DNA of 64,000 bases. Source: Torymus aiolomorphi. Taxonomy: Eukaryota; Arthropoda; Insecta; Hymenoptera; Torymidae. The DNA is taken from the NCBI GenBank assembly GCA_036365515.1, contig CM070874.1, forward strand, positions 221,014,942-221,078,941, written 5' to 3'. Both the position numbers and the translations under genes were made by a program. Below are positions 43,361 through 55,262 of the stretch, piece after piece. Each line of letters begins with the position of its first letter. Position 1 is the first letter of the stretch. The notes under the pieces were generated by a model that saw only the letters and a list, made by a program, of their open reading frames with translations, did not search any database and was not told the origin of the DNA.

Positions 43361-46220
43361 ACTTTACAAGGCACGAAAAAACTGGGATAGTCCACAGCTT
43401 ATGTAAATTGCCACCGGCCCAAGGGGAAACTGCCAGTAGTAACAAAACGGGCCGTTACTGATTCTGTACTGGAAGACATACAATTTTAAGCCAACGCTGG
43501 TCCAGTCTTGTCTCATTACTGAATTGTTAAGAATCGTCCGGTATAGAAAACCAGTACTGGCCCGATACATTTGCCATGATTCAGCCAAGATATATACTGG
43601 CACAATGCAGACTGCCGGTATTACGTCAGTATAAAACAAAAAACTAGTCATCATAACCTTTTATTTGGTCTCTTAGTTTTGAGAAAAATTATTTTCTTAA
43701 TAGTTTGGCCAATCGCACCTAAATGCCGTACATTTAAACAGAATTATTAGCAGCATACCTATGTGACGGCACCTTCTACGTCATTTCATAAAAAAAGAAA
43801 ATTTTTTCCACATATCGACGAAACATGATCATAGCCCTGAACTACTACTAACCTATCGACACTGCTGCACCAAGGGTTGCGGGTGTGACCTGCGCTATGG
43901 GGATTTTCCCAAGCTGCCAAAAAAAAACAACGACGCAGTGCATGCAATTAACTGATTATACCCACGACTACGAGTGTAGTAAACTATATTAGAAAAACTG
44001 TTACCAAAGATTATTACTTTTTCTTATGTAAAATAAGTAGCTCACTCTAGTAAAAAATGTTCACCAGATATTAATTATTGATTATTAATATAACATAGTC
44101 ATGTATCAATCCGAATAAGAAAATAATATCTATGTGTCACAAAAATTATAATAATAAAACCTTTAGTTGAATTACAATATTTCTGCAATACAATTTTATT
44201 TAGAAATACTTCAGTTGTATTAATGAGTTAGTTATAAATTAGGGTTAATTTTCTACAAGGATATATTTTAAATAATAATTTAAGTACGAATTGTTAAACA
44301 AACCCTTGTGCAATAATCACAATTGTAATTCTTCCTTTATACGTTTGACCTAACTAGCAAACCGTTCCAAACGCGAGGTATAAGAGTTTATAAGGTTTTC
44401 CATTCACAATCACAAACAAATATAAAATTACAATAACTACTTTAAGACACATTCATGAAAGAATATTTTTCCTACTCAAATAATGAAACTTATTCAACCT
44501 TCTGTTTTTCTTCTGCTATAAATAAATAAACTGTTTTATTACATATCACAAATTTAACAAACATTTTTTGGATTTTGAACAATTACATGTGAGTTGGAAA
44601 TATTCCTTCAAAATGTGGAATTAGCCTTAAGAAGACGATAGCCCTAGCGGATGCGTAATCTTGGGGCTGTAAAACACATGGCCCATACTAAATATAGATA
44701 CGACGCTTTCCCACGCGGGGACGCGCTTTTCCGAGTTTTGAATACACGACTTATACTATATACTGAAAAGACTATTTTACATTATTAGGCAATATCTCTC
44801 TGTTACAGATAAAATTGTTTTAACAATTACAAATAAATAACCACCTGTACTTTTGCAACTACAACTTTTAAGCATGAAATGGATTATAACCAACTAATAA
44901 TGAATAATAATTATAATAACCACTATATCATGTAAAGTAACAAGCTTATTAACCACTAGCTTAATTTTTACCGACTGTGTTTATTTTTATATATAACTTT
45001 ATCGAATACAATCTCATTATAATTTAGATTTTTAAGTATTAGTAACTTTTATATCGTAAATAACAGTTTGTTTATCCTTATGTTACCATATAAACACTCA
45101 TACCAAAAATAAAAAACGATAACTATAATTTTTAATTAACAACATGTATATACAGAATTAATTATTAATAAATAACAATTAATTACTGTAATAGCTATTA
45201 TATTATATAAATCAACAAGTTTTGATAACAAAATATTTAGGTTTAAGTTTATTTTAGATAATTGACTGTTATTATAAATTATCATATATGATTACATTGT
45301 AAATTAGATTATTAAGTTAGTAAAGTTTTGTATTGCGAATAACTATCATTAAAATAGTCGTAGCGTTTTCGTTCAAATTTGTAATGTCTTGCTACATAAT
45401 TATTTAGTAAGATGAATAATTCAATTCTTGGTAGAATATCTAGATTGTTTATTATAGAAAAAGGCCGAGACAAAGAGGGTGTTTTACCGTTACGAACAGC
45501 CCCACACACATGGCTTATCTAAAAATAGATATCGTCAGCCTTATTGCGCGGAGACGCATTTTCCAGCATTTTTTGGGACTCAATGTACCATAGCTTAAGA
45601 ATATTATTTCCAATTTTAAAACTTATAAAGCTTATATTTATTTAACTATTTTACATTTTTGATTTCTAACAACGCAATTTAACTGCAATAAATTTTCTCT
45701 ACATTTTCATATAATATTAATCCCTAATCTCAATTTTTAAAACTAATTGTTTATCTATAACTTTATTGGTTTATTAATATTTTTCTTGTGAAATCTTAGT
45801 AGCTTTACTCTGATAACAATTTCATTTTCCATAAAATACAAATATTCACATCCAAGCCTTATAGAGATGATTATTTAATTAAACAAAAAAAATATAAAAA
45901 CAATAAATTTTATGATTGGAAATAATCTGAAACCATATTTGTTATAACCATGAAATGGAATTTTTATGTTTTTGCGCTAACTTTAAATAAAACATCGTAG
46001 TTAAATAAATAATAGCGATATCTATCACAATTTTGTAAACACTTTTATAACTTTAAGCTCAACTGTCTAGTATTATCATTTTTAATGAAATTTCGTGTTT
46101 GTGTAAAATATATTAATTATTTTTCTGCAAAAAAACTACATATTATATTTTACGATTTTTGTATTCATTGTAACTCTACTTCTAATCAACTTATAACCAC
46201 CGTTCAAATTTGTAATACCT
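43361..46220. other. Non-coding stretch with a faint internal duplication
   Basis: 43378-43650 has several CCAGTACTGG/GCCAGTA words and is GC-richer, possibly an old MITE; similar words recur at 48600-48840. A segment near 44675-44740 (ACACATGGCCCATACTAAAT) resembles one near 45505-45565, a very diverged direct repeat about 830 bp apart. No gene is supported. Confidence 0.35.
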
Positions 46221-46711
46221 TGTCACGGAAATATCTACTGAATTAAAATTATAGCTAATTTGTAAAATTGCGATTTGTAATGATTCTACACAATCTGTAG
46301 AAAACTGTCAAAAATAGAGTGACAAAATTGAAGAGTGAGGGAGATAGGAATATCTTCTGTCTCTCTCATCTCTCTTTCTCTGTCACTCATATAGCGTTCT
46401 CTCTCGCTCTTTAAAGAAGATACGAGCCGCCGGAAAATACCCTAGAGAAGGGATAAGGGACCGCTCTCTACCGCTCTCTGTGTTAAAACATAGGATCTTC
46501 CCCACTATCACAGAAATCGACGTTTGGAAGGGATGACGCCCCCACACCATTGGATACCGTCTTCTCACACCACTAGCCTCAATTAACATTACAGGATATA
46601 TGACTATCAACCGCCGTCACACTTGGCAACCAACGATTCGTTAACGCAAGATGACGCAACTACCCGATTCGACACCGCAGTTTTCCGGCTAAAAAAGGAG
46701 GAGGAGCAACA

Positions 46712-46745
46712 CATTTAAATACGCCGAGCACGCACTGTTCGTCAG
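46712..46745 (+). promoter_or_regulatory. Candidate Pol II core promoter
   Basis: The TTTAAATA TATA-like box is followed about 25-30 bp later by GTTCGTCAGTCAGATC, containing the arthropod initiator TCAGT. Transcription from here would run through the hairpin array. This is a sequence match only. Confidence 0.4.
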
Positions 46746-46964
46746 TCAGATCAACATAAGCCTCACAAGCTTTGCTGACTGTACAGCAGATCGACACAAG
46801 CCTCACAAGCTTAAAGACTCTGTACACAAATTCAAACTCTCAAATAAAATATTCAAATTTTTTTTCCAAAATCAAATTTTCGAAATTCATTTTTTCCAAA
46901 ACTTATAAAAAATTTTAACATACTAATTCCAAAATTATCAAATTAATTATATTCGAAACTACTT

Positions 46965-47962
46965 TTCTAAACCATAGTTGTTACGACCTTACGGGTAAGC
47001 ATACTCCTATTGGTTTAGAAAAGAATTAAGTAAACATAACGGCAGTTGTACGACCTTACGGGTAAGCCTCACTGGTTGTGTTTACAAAGAATATTATTAA
47101 TTATAATAAATTTCATATTACAAGATTCAAAGGAACTTATATTGAAAGAAAAAAATATAAAGAACACAAAAATAAGAAGGTAAATAAAATCTTCAATTAA
47201 CTGTATTCAGTATTTCTTCTCTAAACCATAGTTGTTACGACCTTACGGGTAAGCATACTCCTATTGGTTTAGAAAAGGATTAAGCAAACATAACGGCAGT
47301 TGTACGACCTTACGGGTAAGCCTCACTGGTTGTGTTTGCAAAGAATATAATTAAATTATATTAAATTTTCTCATTACAATAAAGAAAATAATAAAATCTT
47401 CAATTAGATATATCCTAAATTACTTCTCTAAACCATAGTTGTTACGACCTTACGGGTAAGCATACTCCTATTGGTTTAGAAAAGAATTAAGTAAACATAA
47501 CGGCAGTTGTACGACCTTACGGGTAAGCCTCACTGGTTGTGTTTACAAGGAATATTTTAATTTATAAGATTTTTTTTGTTTACAATAAGAAAGTAATAAA
47601 ATCTTCAATTAGAGATATCCTAAATTACTTCTCTAAACCATAGTTGTTACGACCTTACGGGTAAGCATACTCCTATTGGTTTAGAAAAGAATTAAGTAAA
47701 CATAACGGCAGTTGTACGACCTTACGGGTAAGCCTCACTGGTTGTGTTTACAAGGAATATTTCAATTTATAAGATTTTTCCAGTTTACAATAAGAAAGTA
47801 ATAAAATCTTCAATTAGATATATCCTAAATTACTTCTCTAAACCATAGTTGTTACGACCTTACGGGTAAGCATACTCCTATTGGTTTAGAAAAGAATTAA
47901 GTAAACATAACGGCAGTTGTACGACCTTACGGGTAAGCCTCACTGGTTGTGTTTACAAGGAA
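46965..47962 (+). repeat. Five tandem units, each with two hairpins sharing one loop core
   Basis: Each unit has two inverted-repeat hairpins. The first runs from CTAAACCATAG to CTATTGGTTTAG, the second from GTAAACATAAC to GGTTGTGTTTAC. Both enclose the same core ACGACCTTACGGGTAAGC, with a CTTAC/GTAAG mini-stem. Units start near 46967, 47219, 47427, 47632 and 47837, a period of about 205 bp (the first is 250). The cores and stems are almost invariant, while the linkers (AT-rich, often AAAATCTTCAATTAG) drift. Conservation of both stem and loop against drifting linkers suggests concerted evolution or selection on an RNA or DNA structure. Confidence 0.9.
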
Positions 47963-48524
47963 TATTTTAATTTATAAGAAATTTCAGATTACAACTCTAA
48001 AACAATTTATATTAGAAAAAATTAAGAAACAAGAAAATCGTAGGAAAATTCTAAAGAAATTATCCTTTACTAAGATAAAAATTTATTTATTAAAAAGAAA
48101 AATATATATCAATCCCAAGAGGGATAAGTTACATAAATAAAAATTAAATTCACACACGAGCTCTGCTCTTGATAGGGAAGGGCGAATCTGAGAATAACCT
48201 GAGACCGGGAAAAGTTATTAGAATCTCAAACTCCAGGTATCCAAAGAAAATCGTGCCCTTATTCCTAGTCCATACGGGGGTACGTGCGGCCAAACGATCT
48301 TTACGAGACGTTCGTGCTACTCACCGTTGGTCCTTACGATAACCAAATCCTAAACCAAAAATTAGTCAAACTTAAATCTCAGCGATTAACAGTGAATTTG
48401 ATATTACACTCCTGTCCATAGCTCGTCCATGGTTTATTAGCTAACGCAGCTACGACCAGAAAAGAGCATAACTCTTAATCGAGTTAAACATCCCAGTCAT
48501 GTCGTGTCTTAGGACGTGACACCT

Positions 48525-49140
48525 AAATAAGGATTTAAATACTAATTCACAAATTCGCCGATAAGTCTACATATTGTATCATATTGCGTAAATAAAAAGT
48601 GAAGTGTCGGCTGCCGTACTAATTTCTGTAATGGACTAGTACTGATTTCAAGTCTAGATTTCTTCTTATCATTTCTGTGTTGCACCAATAATGGCGCAGT
48701 ACTTTTTGCCAGTACCGACAATATGGCAAACAGTAATGTGCCAGCATTGGGACGGTAGGGCAATTCCCCCTTGCGGTGCTCTCGGTCAATCTACGGCCAA
48801 TTAAATACAAGCTGTGGACTGGCTAATTTTCTTCCCGGCGGGCGCAAAAAGATCCTTGTGCATCCGATACTCTAAACTTCCGTAAACTCGCCAAAATTAA
48901 ACTTAATGCACTATAAATTTGTGAATGCATGTTTTTTATGACTTTTTTTATCCAGTATACTATTTTTATTTAAAAATGAATATCTTCTCATTGGCACAAA
49001 TTTGTGGCGGATTTTTGATTATTTTTAATAAGTTTTTTTATTATTTATTACTTCTACTATTTCGTTGTCGGATAAAGCAAAAATCAATTTAGCCTTGCCT
49101 TTTAGGCTCAAAAACCCCGAAAATCAATACATGAGTCACA
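48525..49140. other. Non-coding stretch
   Basis: Short frames without support. CCAGTACTGG-type words at 48600-48840 echo those near 43400-43600, possibly an old shared repeat. Confidence 0.35.
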
Positions 49141-49190
49141 AAAAAAACCGCTGCTAACTGCTCAAGCAGAATGCTTTCTCAAAAAAAAAT
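49141..49190 (+). mobile_element. Possible left-end relic of a HINE-like element
   Basis: AAAACCGCTGCTAACTGC then GCTTTCTCAA resembles the family's left tip, but the hairpin sequence is altered and no right end follows. Confidence 0.3.
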
Positions 49191-49576
49191 TGATAAATTA
49201 CATCAAATAGTTTTTTAAATGTATATTTTAATATAAAATTTCATTCTTTCTGCATATTTGATTTTTCATAGATACAATTATTTAAAATGATAAAGAAAAT
49301 TATTTTTAAAATACCTATGTAGTAATTATTAAATTACAAATTAAAAAGTTTAAGTTATTATCACATGCTATTCTTTTAATATATAAATTAATTGCATTTC
49401 TTTGAAATTTCTTCGGTGTTTGCTTCAAAAGCCCACCAACTCAACAAAGACTTCGAAAATCCACCAACTCATATAGTGGTTTCAAAAACCATATAACTCG
49501 GCGAAGGTTTCAAATATCCTCTAACTCAGGCGTGTTTTTTCTCGTTAATTTTGTAGTGGTAGCTCTAGGATGTTAA

Positions 49577-49944
49577 GAGGATGTGGTACTCAAGTACTCT
49601 GTTTTACCGGTAGAACACGGTAAATTCTATATTATTAAAATAAATATATCGAATTACGTCTTATAAAGAGATAGTTGCCCTGCGCAATGTAATAATCTAC
49701 CAGCCTTCGCAGTTTTGAGCTCAAATATCAACGGCATCCTAAAAAATTTTGCGAACAAAAATAACCGAAATTTCGTTCGTAAAATTTTTTAGGGTGCCGT
49801 TGATATTTTGGCTCAAAACTGCACAAGCTGGCAGATTATTACATTGCACAGGGCAACTATCTCTTTATAAGACGAAATTCGATATATTTATTTTAATAAT
49901 ATAGAATTTACCGAGTTCTGCCGGTGCATGAGTACCACACCCCC
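49577..49944. mobile_element. TTAA-flanked palindromic MITE (368 bp)
   Basis: Two arms of about 165 bp (tips GAGGATGTGGTACT and AGTACCACACCCCC) are nearly exact inverted copies around a short centre (near 49755-49760). They are flanked by TTAA at 49573-49576 and 49945-49948. A TTAA target is used by piggyBac and Kolobok elements; which one is not decided here. There is no coding capacity. Confidence 0.8.
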
Positions 49945-50358
49945 TTAAGGTACAATTTCTGTACAAGCGATGAAAAAATTACTTTCGATTTTTCCATATT
50001 TTTCTTTATTTCTTTTTAACCGACTTAATATTATCCGATTGGGCCGACAAAAATATGGATTGATAGGTGATTTCAATATCTTTAAGAACATGTGACCACT
50101 TCTGACAGAGATTCAAACCCGGCGACGATAAAGAAAAATTACAATTTTTTCATAATTTTCTTTTTTATTTTTTAAATACTTAACATTATCTGATCAACTA
50201 TATAATTGAACTTTCACAACTACCTTAAATTTAGGAATTTACAATTTAAAAAATGAGTTATACAATAAATTAAAACTAAATAATTTAAAAAAAAAATTCA
50301 CGAAAATTTTAAGTTCTCACTAGTCAATCTCGAACCAATTATATCAAATTTAGTAATT

Positions 50359-51859
50359 GAAGGGCCGGATGCAATAAGGGGGTTAGCGCTCGAAAACCTG
50401 TAAAAGTATTGTCCAAGTGACTAAAATTTCAATGTAGCCAAATTAATTTTTAAAAAATATCACCTTGTAGGGAATGAAAAGAAGTATTTTTACCTAGAAG
50501 GAATATTTTTTATTCGACTTTCTTTTTAATATAAAAATTAAAAACTGAAAATTTTGTTCATCTATTTTTAATAGCTTTCAAAAACATTAATCGTCCAAAC
50601 TTGGTCAAATATCATCGAAATATTTTGAAATTTGACAGGGACGTGCAGAATACTCCAGCGTTGCCTATGGGATTGATAACAGGATGTAAATCGATAATTG
50701 TTAATAATTATTTAATTGCAAATATATTGCGATCGGTAATTATGTTTTCTTAACTTTAACGGAAAAAAGTATCGAGGGAAGTTGAAGCTAGGAAAAACTT
50801 CCAGCGAGACATTTGTTCCTTAATAGTCTAATAAGTTTCTGTCAAAGTTTCAAATTGATTTAATAATAAATGACTTAAATAGAGCATTATTAATAAAGAC
50901 GCGCGCTAGCAACATCGGCGGCGCAGCGCGGCGTGAGCTAAGCCTGTGTTTACATGTTTTTGCACTGATGTATCACGTTTATAAAAATTAACGAATTATT
51001 ATGTAACGATATTATGTTTTATATAACGTAAAAACACAGTTTATAAGTCAACGCACTGTACATATAATTACATTTTGTTAGTATGTTAATAAATAAATTT
51101 GTACTTTAAAATTTAATATGTTCATTAATACTATCATAAGGATACACACACACACACACACACATACACACACACACACATACACACACACACATACACA
51201 CACACACATAATAACGTAATAATTCTTTAATTTTTATAAACGTGCTACGCCACTGCGAAAACGTGTGCGACGCAGTCTGAGCTCACGCCGCGCCGCGCCG
51301 CCGATGTTGCTAGCGCGCGTCTTTATTAATAACGCTCTATTTAAGTCATTTATTATTAAATCAATTTGAAACTTTGACAGAAACTTATTAGACTATTAAG
51401 GAACAAATGTCTCGCTGGAAGTTTTTCCTAGCTTCAACTTCCCTCGATACTTTTTTCCGTTAAAGTTAAGAAAACGTAATTACCGATCGCAATATATTTG
51501 CAATTAAATAATTATTAACAATTATCGATTTACATCCTTTTATCAATCCCATAGACAACGCTGGAGTATTCTGCACGTCCCTGCAAATTTCAAAATATTT
51601 CGATGATATTTGACCAAGTTTGGAAGATTAATGTTTTTGAAAGCTATTAAAAATAGATGAACAAAATTTTCAGTTTTTAATTTTTCTATTAAAAAGAAAG
51701 TCGAATAAAAAAAATTCCTTCTAGGTAAAAATACTTCTTTTCATTCTCTACAAGGTGATATTTTTTAAAAATTAATTTGGCTACATTGAAATTTTAGTCA
51801 CTTGGACAATACTTTTACGGGTTTTCGAGCGCTAACCCCCTTATTGCATCCGGCCCTTC
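50359..51859. mobile_element. Long-TIR element with AATT flanks (1501 bp)
   Basis: Arms of roughly 580 bp (about 50359-50940 and 51278-51859) are inverted copies, with tips GAAGGGCCGGATGCAATAAG and its complement. The flanks are AATT on both sides (50355-50358, 51860-51863), though the palindromic flank makes the exact boundary uncertain by a few bases. The inner ends are strikingly GC-rich (GCTAGCAACATCGGCGGCGC). The unique centre of about 340 bp holds a (CA)n tract at about 51142-51207. There is no transposase, so it is non-autonomous. Confidence 0.8.
51142..51207. repeat. (CA)n/(CATA) microsatellite
   Basis: Interrupted CA array in the centre of the long-TIR element. Confidence 0.9.
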
Positions 51860-51863
51860 AATT

Positions 51864-52965
51864 CACATAACAGTTTGTTTTATAAGATGAGTTAGATAAA
51901 AATTACACTCTTTGGATATTGATTAGAAAATTAAACCAATAGCAAGCTATTGAAGTAGACAACAAATATTCTACAAGAAAGCGATTAAAGTAGAAGAAAA
52001 GAGCTTCAATTTCACCCGAGTCTGAAATAGCTCTTCTTCCCGTGTTACACACCGTATTTTTTTCAACGAGTGTATGAGAGAGCATTTTTATATGCATGAA
52101 AGTTGTATAGAGAATCGTGCATTTCGCATCGTGCACAACCGAATAGTGAATTAATACTGAAGATTAATAATAAACTAAAAATATAATTATAAAAAAATTA
52201 TAAATAAAAGCCTCATGTAATTACGTTTTATCTATTAATACCGGTCTATAAAAATTTATCATCTTGCAATTTAATCTTTAAAAGTTATTTTATATCATTT
52301 TAAACAGGTAAAAAAGCCATAAAATATATTTGACAATAAGAGAACAATTTCACAAAGATCCGTTGATGAAAAAAAATTTTTTTTGCGCTAAACTGTCAAG
52401 AAATGGATTTATCTTAACTCAGGCATGAAATAGGGCCCTTTTCTCGTGTGAAAGTAAGAGAGAAAATTTCGCATTTCGAGCGTATTTTGTGAAAGTGGTG
52501 GAAATAAAAATTTCAACTGCGTTGTGTACGACTCGAAATGCCCAATCCTCTCTCCGAATCACGCACATAAAAAAGGCCCTTTCCTGCCATCGTTAAAAAA
52601 AATACGGTGTCTAACACGGAAAGAATAGTACATTGTGCAACTAGGAAGGAAAATTGACTATTTCTAGCGAGGATGATGATTGTGCACGAGTGATACACGA
52701 GTGCTCAAACTCATCATCCGAGTCTAAAAGAGTCAATTGCTTCCTTGTTACACATACACTTTTTTAATAAGTGCAGGAATAGGACCTTTTTTGCATGAAA
52801 AGTGAATGGGAGATCAGGTATATCGAGTCGTCATATAGCGGGACACCTCGCCAAACGCTTGAGAAGTTCGATTTTCGATTCACTTTTCTACGCAGACTGA
52901 GCGGAAGAAGAGCATCCCGCGTACGTCGTTCGTCATCCACGCGCCATGATACGTTCTTCCGCTAA
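51864..52965. other. Non-coding stretch with short inverted motifs
   Basis: GTGTTACACACCGTATTTTT near 52041 reappears inverted near 52595-52617, and both lie next to sequence rich in GAGAG and GCATGAAA words. It could be an old palindromic repeat. No gene is supported. Confidence 0.35.
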
Positions 52966-52969
52966 ACCG

Positions 52970-53594
52970 TCTATATATGCTTGCCTTTGCCTGCCTCTCG
53001 CTTTTTCCCTCACTCTGTCCAACCCTCTGTCTATGTCAGACTTGGTCTATCTCTACCTTCGTCTCTGCCTGCCTCTCCTTATCTGTCTCAGCCGGCCTCT
53101 CTCTGTCTGTCTCTATCTGCTTTCTTGATCTGTTTATCTTTGTCTGTCCTTCGAAATCTCTGTTTCTACCTGCCTCTTTCATTTTCTGTCTGTTGCTGGC
53201 TCTGTCTACCTCTGTGTCTGTGTCTGTCTCTGTCTAACTCAATCCTTCTCTATCTGTCTCTCTCGCGCACTCTCTCGCTCTCTTGCTCTCTCTCACGCGC
53301 TCTCTCGCTCTCTCTTGCTCTCTTTCGCGCGCTCTCGCGCTCTCCCTTGCTCTCTCTCTATCTCTCACTTTTTCTCTGTCCGTCCATGAATGGCTCTTTC
53401 TATATCAATCTCTGGCTATCGCTCTCATAGTCTGTCTCTGATTTCCTCTCTCGATCTGTCTCTGTTTTCCTGCATTTCTTGATCTGTCTGTTTATGACTG
53501 CACCCCCTTCTCTCTGCCGGTCGCTGACTATCGCGTTCTATCTGTTTCTGCCTGTCTTTCTAGGTCTGCTTGTCTTGGCCTGCCTCTTTCTCTG

Positions 53595-53675
<81 letters not shown>

Positions 53676-53840
53676 CTGTCTCTGTCTCTGTCAGTCTCTA
53701 TCTTTGTCTCTGCCAGTCTCTGTCTTTGTCTCGGTCAGTCTCTGTCTTTGTATCTGTCGGTCTCTGTCTTTGTATCTATCTTTCTTCATCTGTCTGCCTC
53801 TGCCTGCCTATTTCTCTGTATGTATCTGTGTTTGGGAATT
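52970..53840. repeat. CT-rich satellite with (CT)n core
   Basis: Degenerate CTCTGTCT/CTGTCTCT words fill the region, with a pure (CT)n run at about 53598-53671. The Ser/Leu-rich open frames here are artefacts of the repeat. Confidence 0.9.
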
Positions 53841-54310
53841 CAGTAATTTGAATTCCCGCGGTTATGCTCAGCTCGGTACGACTCACGGCGCTGCCACGGC
53901 GCGGCAGCACCTCGCGGCCTCTCGGCGGAACAGCCGAGACACTACACTGATTCACAAGGTGAATTCGCGCTTTTTCGGTCTCTCTCGCTCTCTCACATGC
54001 AAATGTGAGAGAGATTGTGATTTGATTCGCGAAGTGAATCGTGAAGGCCAAGAAGACGGAAGTGCTCACTCTTTGAAAAACTCAGTCTGCGGCTGCTACT
54101 AAAACGGCAGCAGTTCTCACCCAGACCCGGTATAGTCTACAGTGTGCTCGTTGCGAGGCTGCATGGTGACTAGTATGGTGCCTCATACTCGGACTCTCGT
54201 CTCATTCAGCGGATCATCTCACACGGCAGCTCCTCATACATAGAGGCATATTTTCTCACACGGCATCTACTCATACAAAGCGGCTCTCACTGTTCGGTAC
54301 CCTGGCAAAA
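53841..54310. other. GC-richer spacer
   Basis: A short palindrome near 53955-54035 (GGTGAATTCGCGC / TTCGCGAAGTGAATCG, with CTCTCACATG / CATGCAAATGTGAGAG) and repeated CTCATAC and CACACGGCA words at 54170-54290. It could be a retroelement remnant. No coding frame is recognised. Confidence 0.35.
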
Positions 54311-54319
54311 GTTTTTTTA

Positions 54320-54790
54320 AATAATACGTAATAAAAACTGATAATAACTAATAATAATTGATAATATCTGACAATGACTGACAAAAACTAATAATAACTG
54401 ATAATACTTAACAAAATTCGATAATAATAAAAAAAAATCTGATAAAAACTGATAATTATTATACGAATTGGAACATTTTTATCAATTATTATCAGTTTTT
54501 ATCAAATATTATCAATTATTATTGGACATTATCAGTTATTATCAGTTATTATAAATGGTTATTAGTTACTATCCATCGTTATTAGTTATTATCAATCATT
54601 ATTATTTTTCTCCTCAATTAATTGTAGTTATTATCAATGATTATCAATTATTATCAATTATTATTAATGAGTAACAATATATATCAATTTTTATGTATTA
54701 TTTTATATTTTTAACTACTGTTATCTAGTATTATCAGTGTTTATCTGTTTATCTTTATTTAAGTCAATATTTATCTGTTCTATCATATTA
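54320..54790. repeat. Inverted low-complexity block of (AATAACTGAT)-like units
   Basis: About 140 bp of ACTGATAATAACTAATAA-type units is followed from about 54475 by about 300 bp of the complementary TTATCAGTTATTATCA-type units. The whole can fold back on itself. Confidence 0.85.
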
Positions 54791-54983
54791 TGGTAGATCT
54801 TAGACGTAAGAACAGTATTTTTTAAATATAATAAACAAATAAATTAGGAAAAAGTAATTAATATTTACTAATATTTATACTATATCTTTTTATTAAGATT
54901 CAAATCAAAAATATAAAAGTTTTTTGTTAAGGTACAAGTCAAAAATATAAATAACTTTATATGATATAAATATTCGTCTTTCC

Positions 54984-55170
54984 CCTATTGAAAATATCCA
55001 GCTAGATTTCCAGCTGGATTTCCAGCTCGATTTCCACCTAGATTCCACCTGGATTCCACACGGAGAGAAATAGGCAGCGTATATACTGCTGCCTACTTCT
55101 CTCCGTGTGGAATCCAGGTGGAATCTAGGTGGAAATCGAGCTGTAAATCTATCTGGATATTTTCAATAGG
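54984..55170. mobile_element. Small palindromic element related to the 21447-22252 foldback
   Basis: 187 bp, almost perfectly palindromic around a TATA centre. Tips are CCTATTGAAAATATCCAGCT and GGATATTTTCAATAGG. The tip matches the larger element (CCTGTTGAAAATATCCATGT), but the internal repeated word is GATTTCCAGCTG instead of GATTCCATATGG. No target duplication is evident. Confidence 0.8.
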
Positions 55171-55262
55171 ATCTAAATATTCTAAAACAATATAAGCTAA
55201 TGAACTTTACACTATAATATTAAGGTAATGAACTGTACACTATAATATTAAGGTTATTTTTC

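Larger units (their letters stand above)
46221..48521 (+). mobile_element. LTR-like unit with internal tandem array (candidate solo LTR, 2301 bp)
   Basis: It starts TGTCACGG and ends ACGTGACA, a TG...CA pair with inverted tips like the LTR at 18499-19913, but the interior is unrelated. Flanks share only CCT (46218-46220 and 48522-48524), so a target duplication is doubtful. Inside on the plus strand are a TTTAAATA box (about 46715), an insect-type initiator TCAGT about 30 bp downstream and AATAAA near 46844, the order expected of U3-R. The region after it, equivalent to U5, is expanded by five tandem repeats. No gag or pol is attached. Confidence 0.5.

Noticed and set aside
43364..43654. 96-residue minus-strand open frame
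   Set aside because: It lies in a possible old repeat with CCAGTACTGG words; no domain or splice context.
46965..47962. CRISPR-like array (regular repeats with spacers)
   Set aside because: The spacers are homologous to each other, each unit has two different hairpins, and the surroundings are a eukaryotic genome.
47949..48140. Lys/Ile-rich 63-residue plus-strand open frame
   Set aside because: It is AT-rich sequence after the last hairpin unit and its composition is that of non-coding DNA.
52977..53851. Ser/Leu-rich plus-strand open frames of up to 149 residues
   Set aside because: They arise from CT-rich satellite read in three frames, with no start context or domain.
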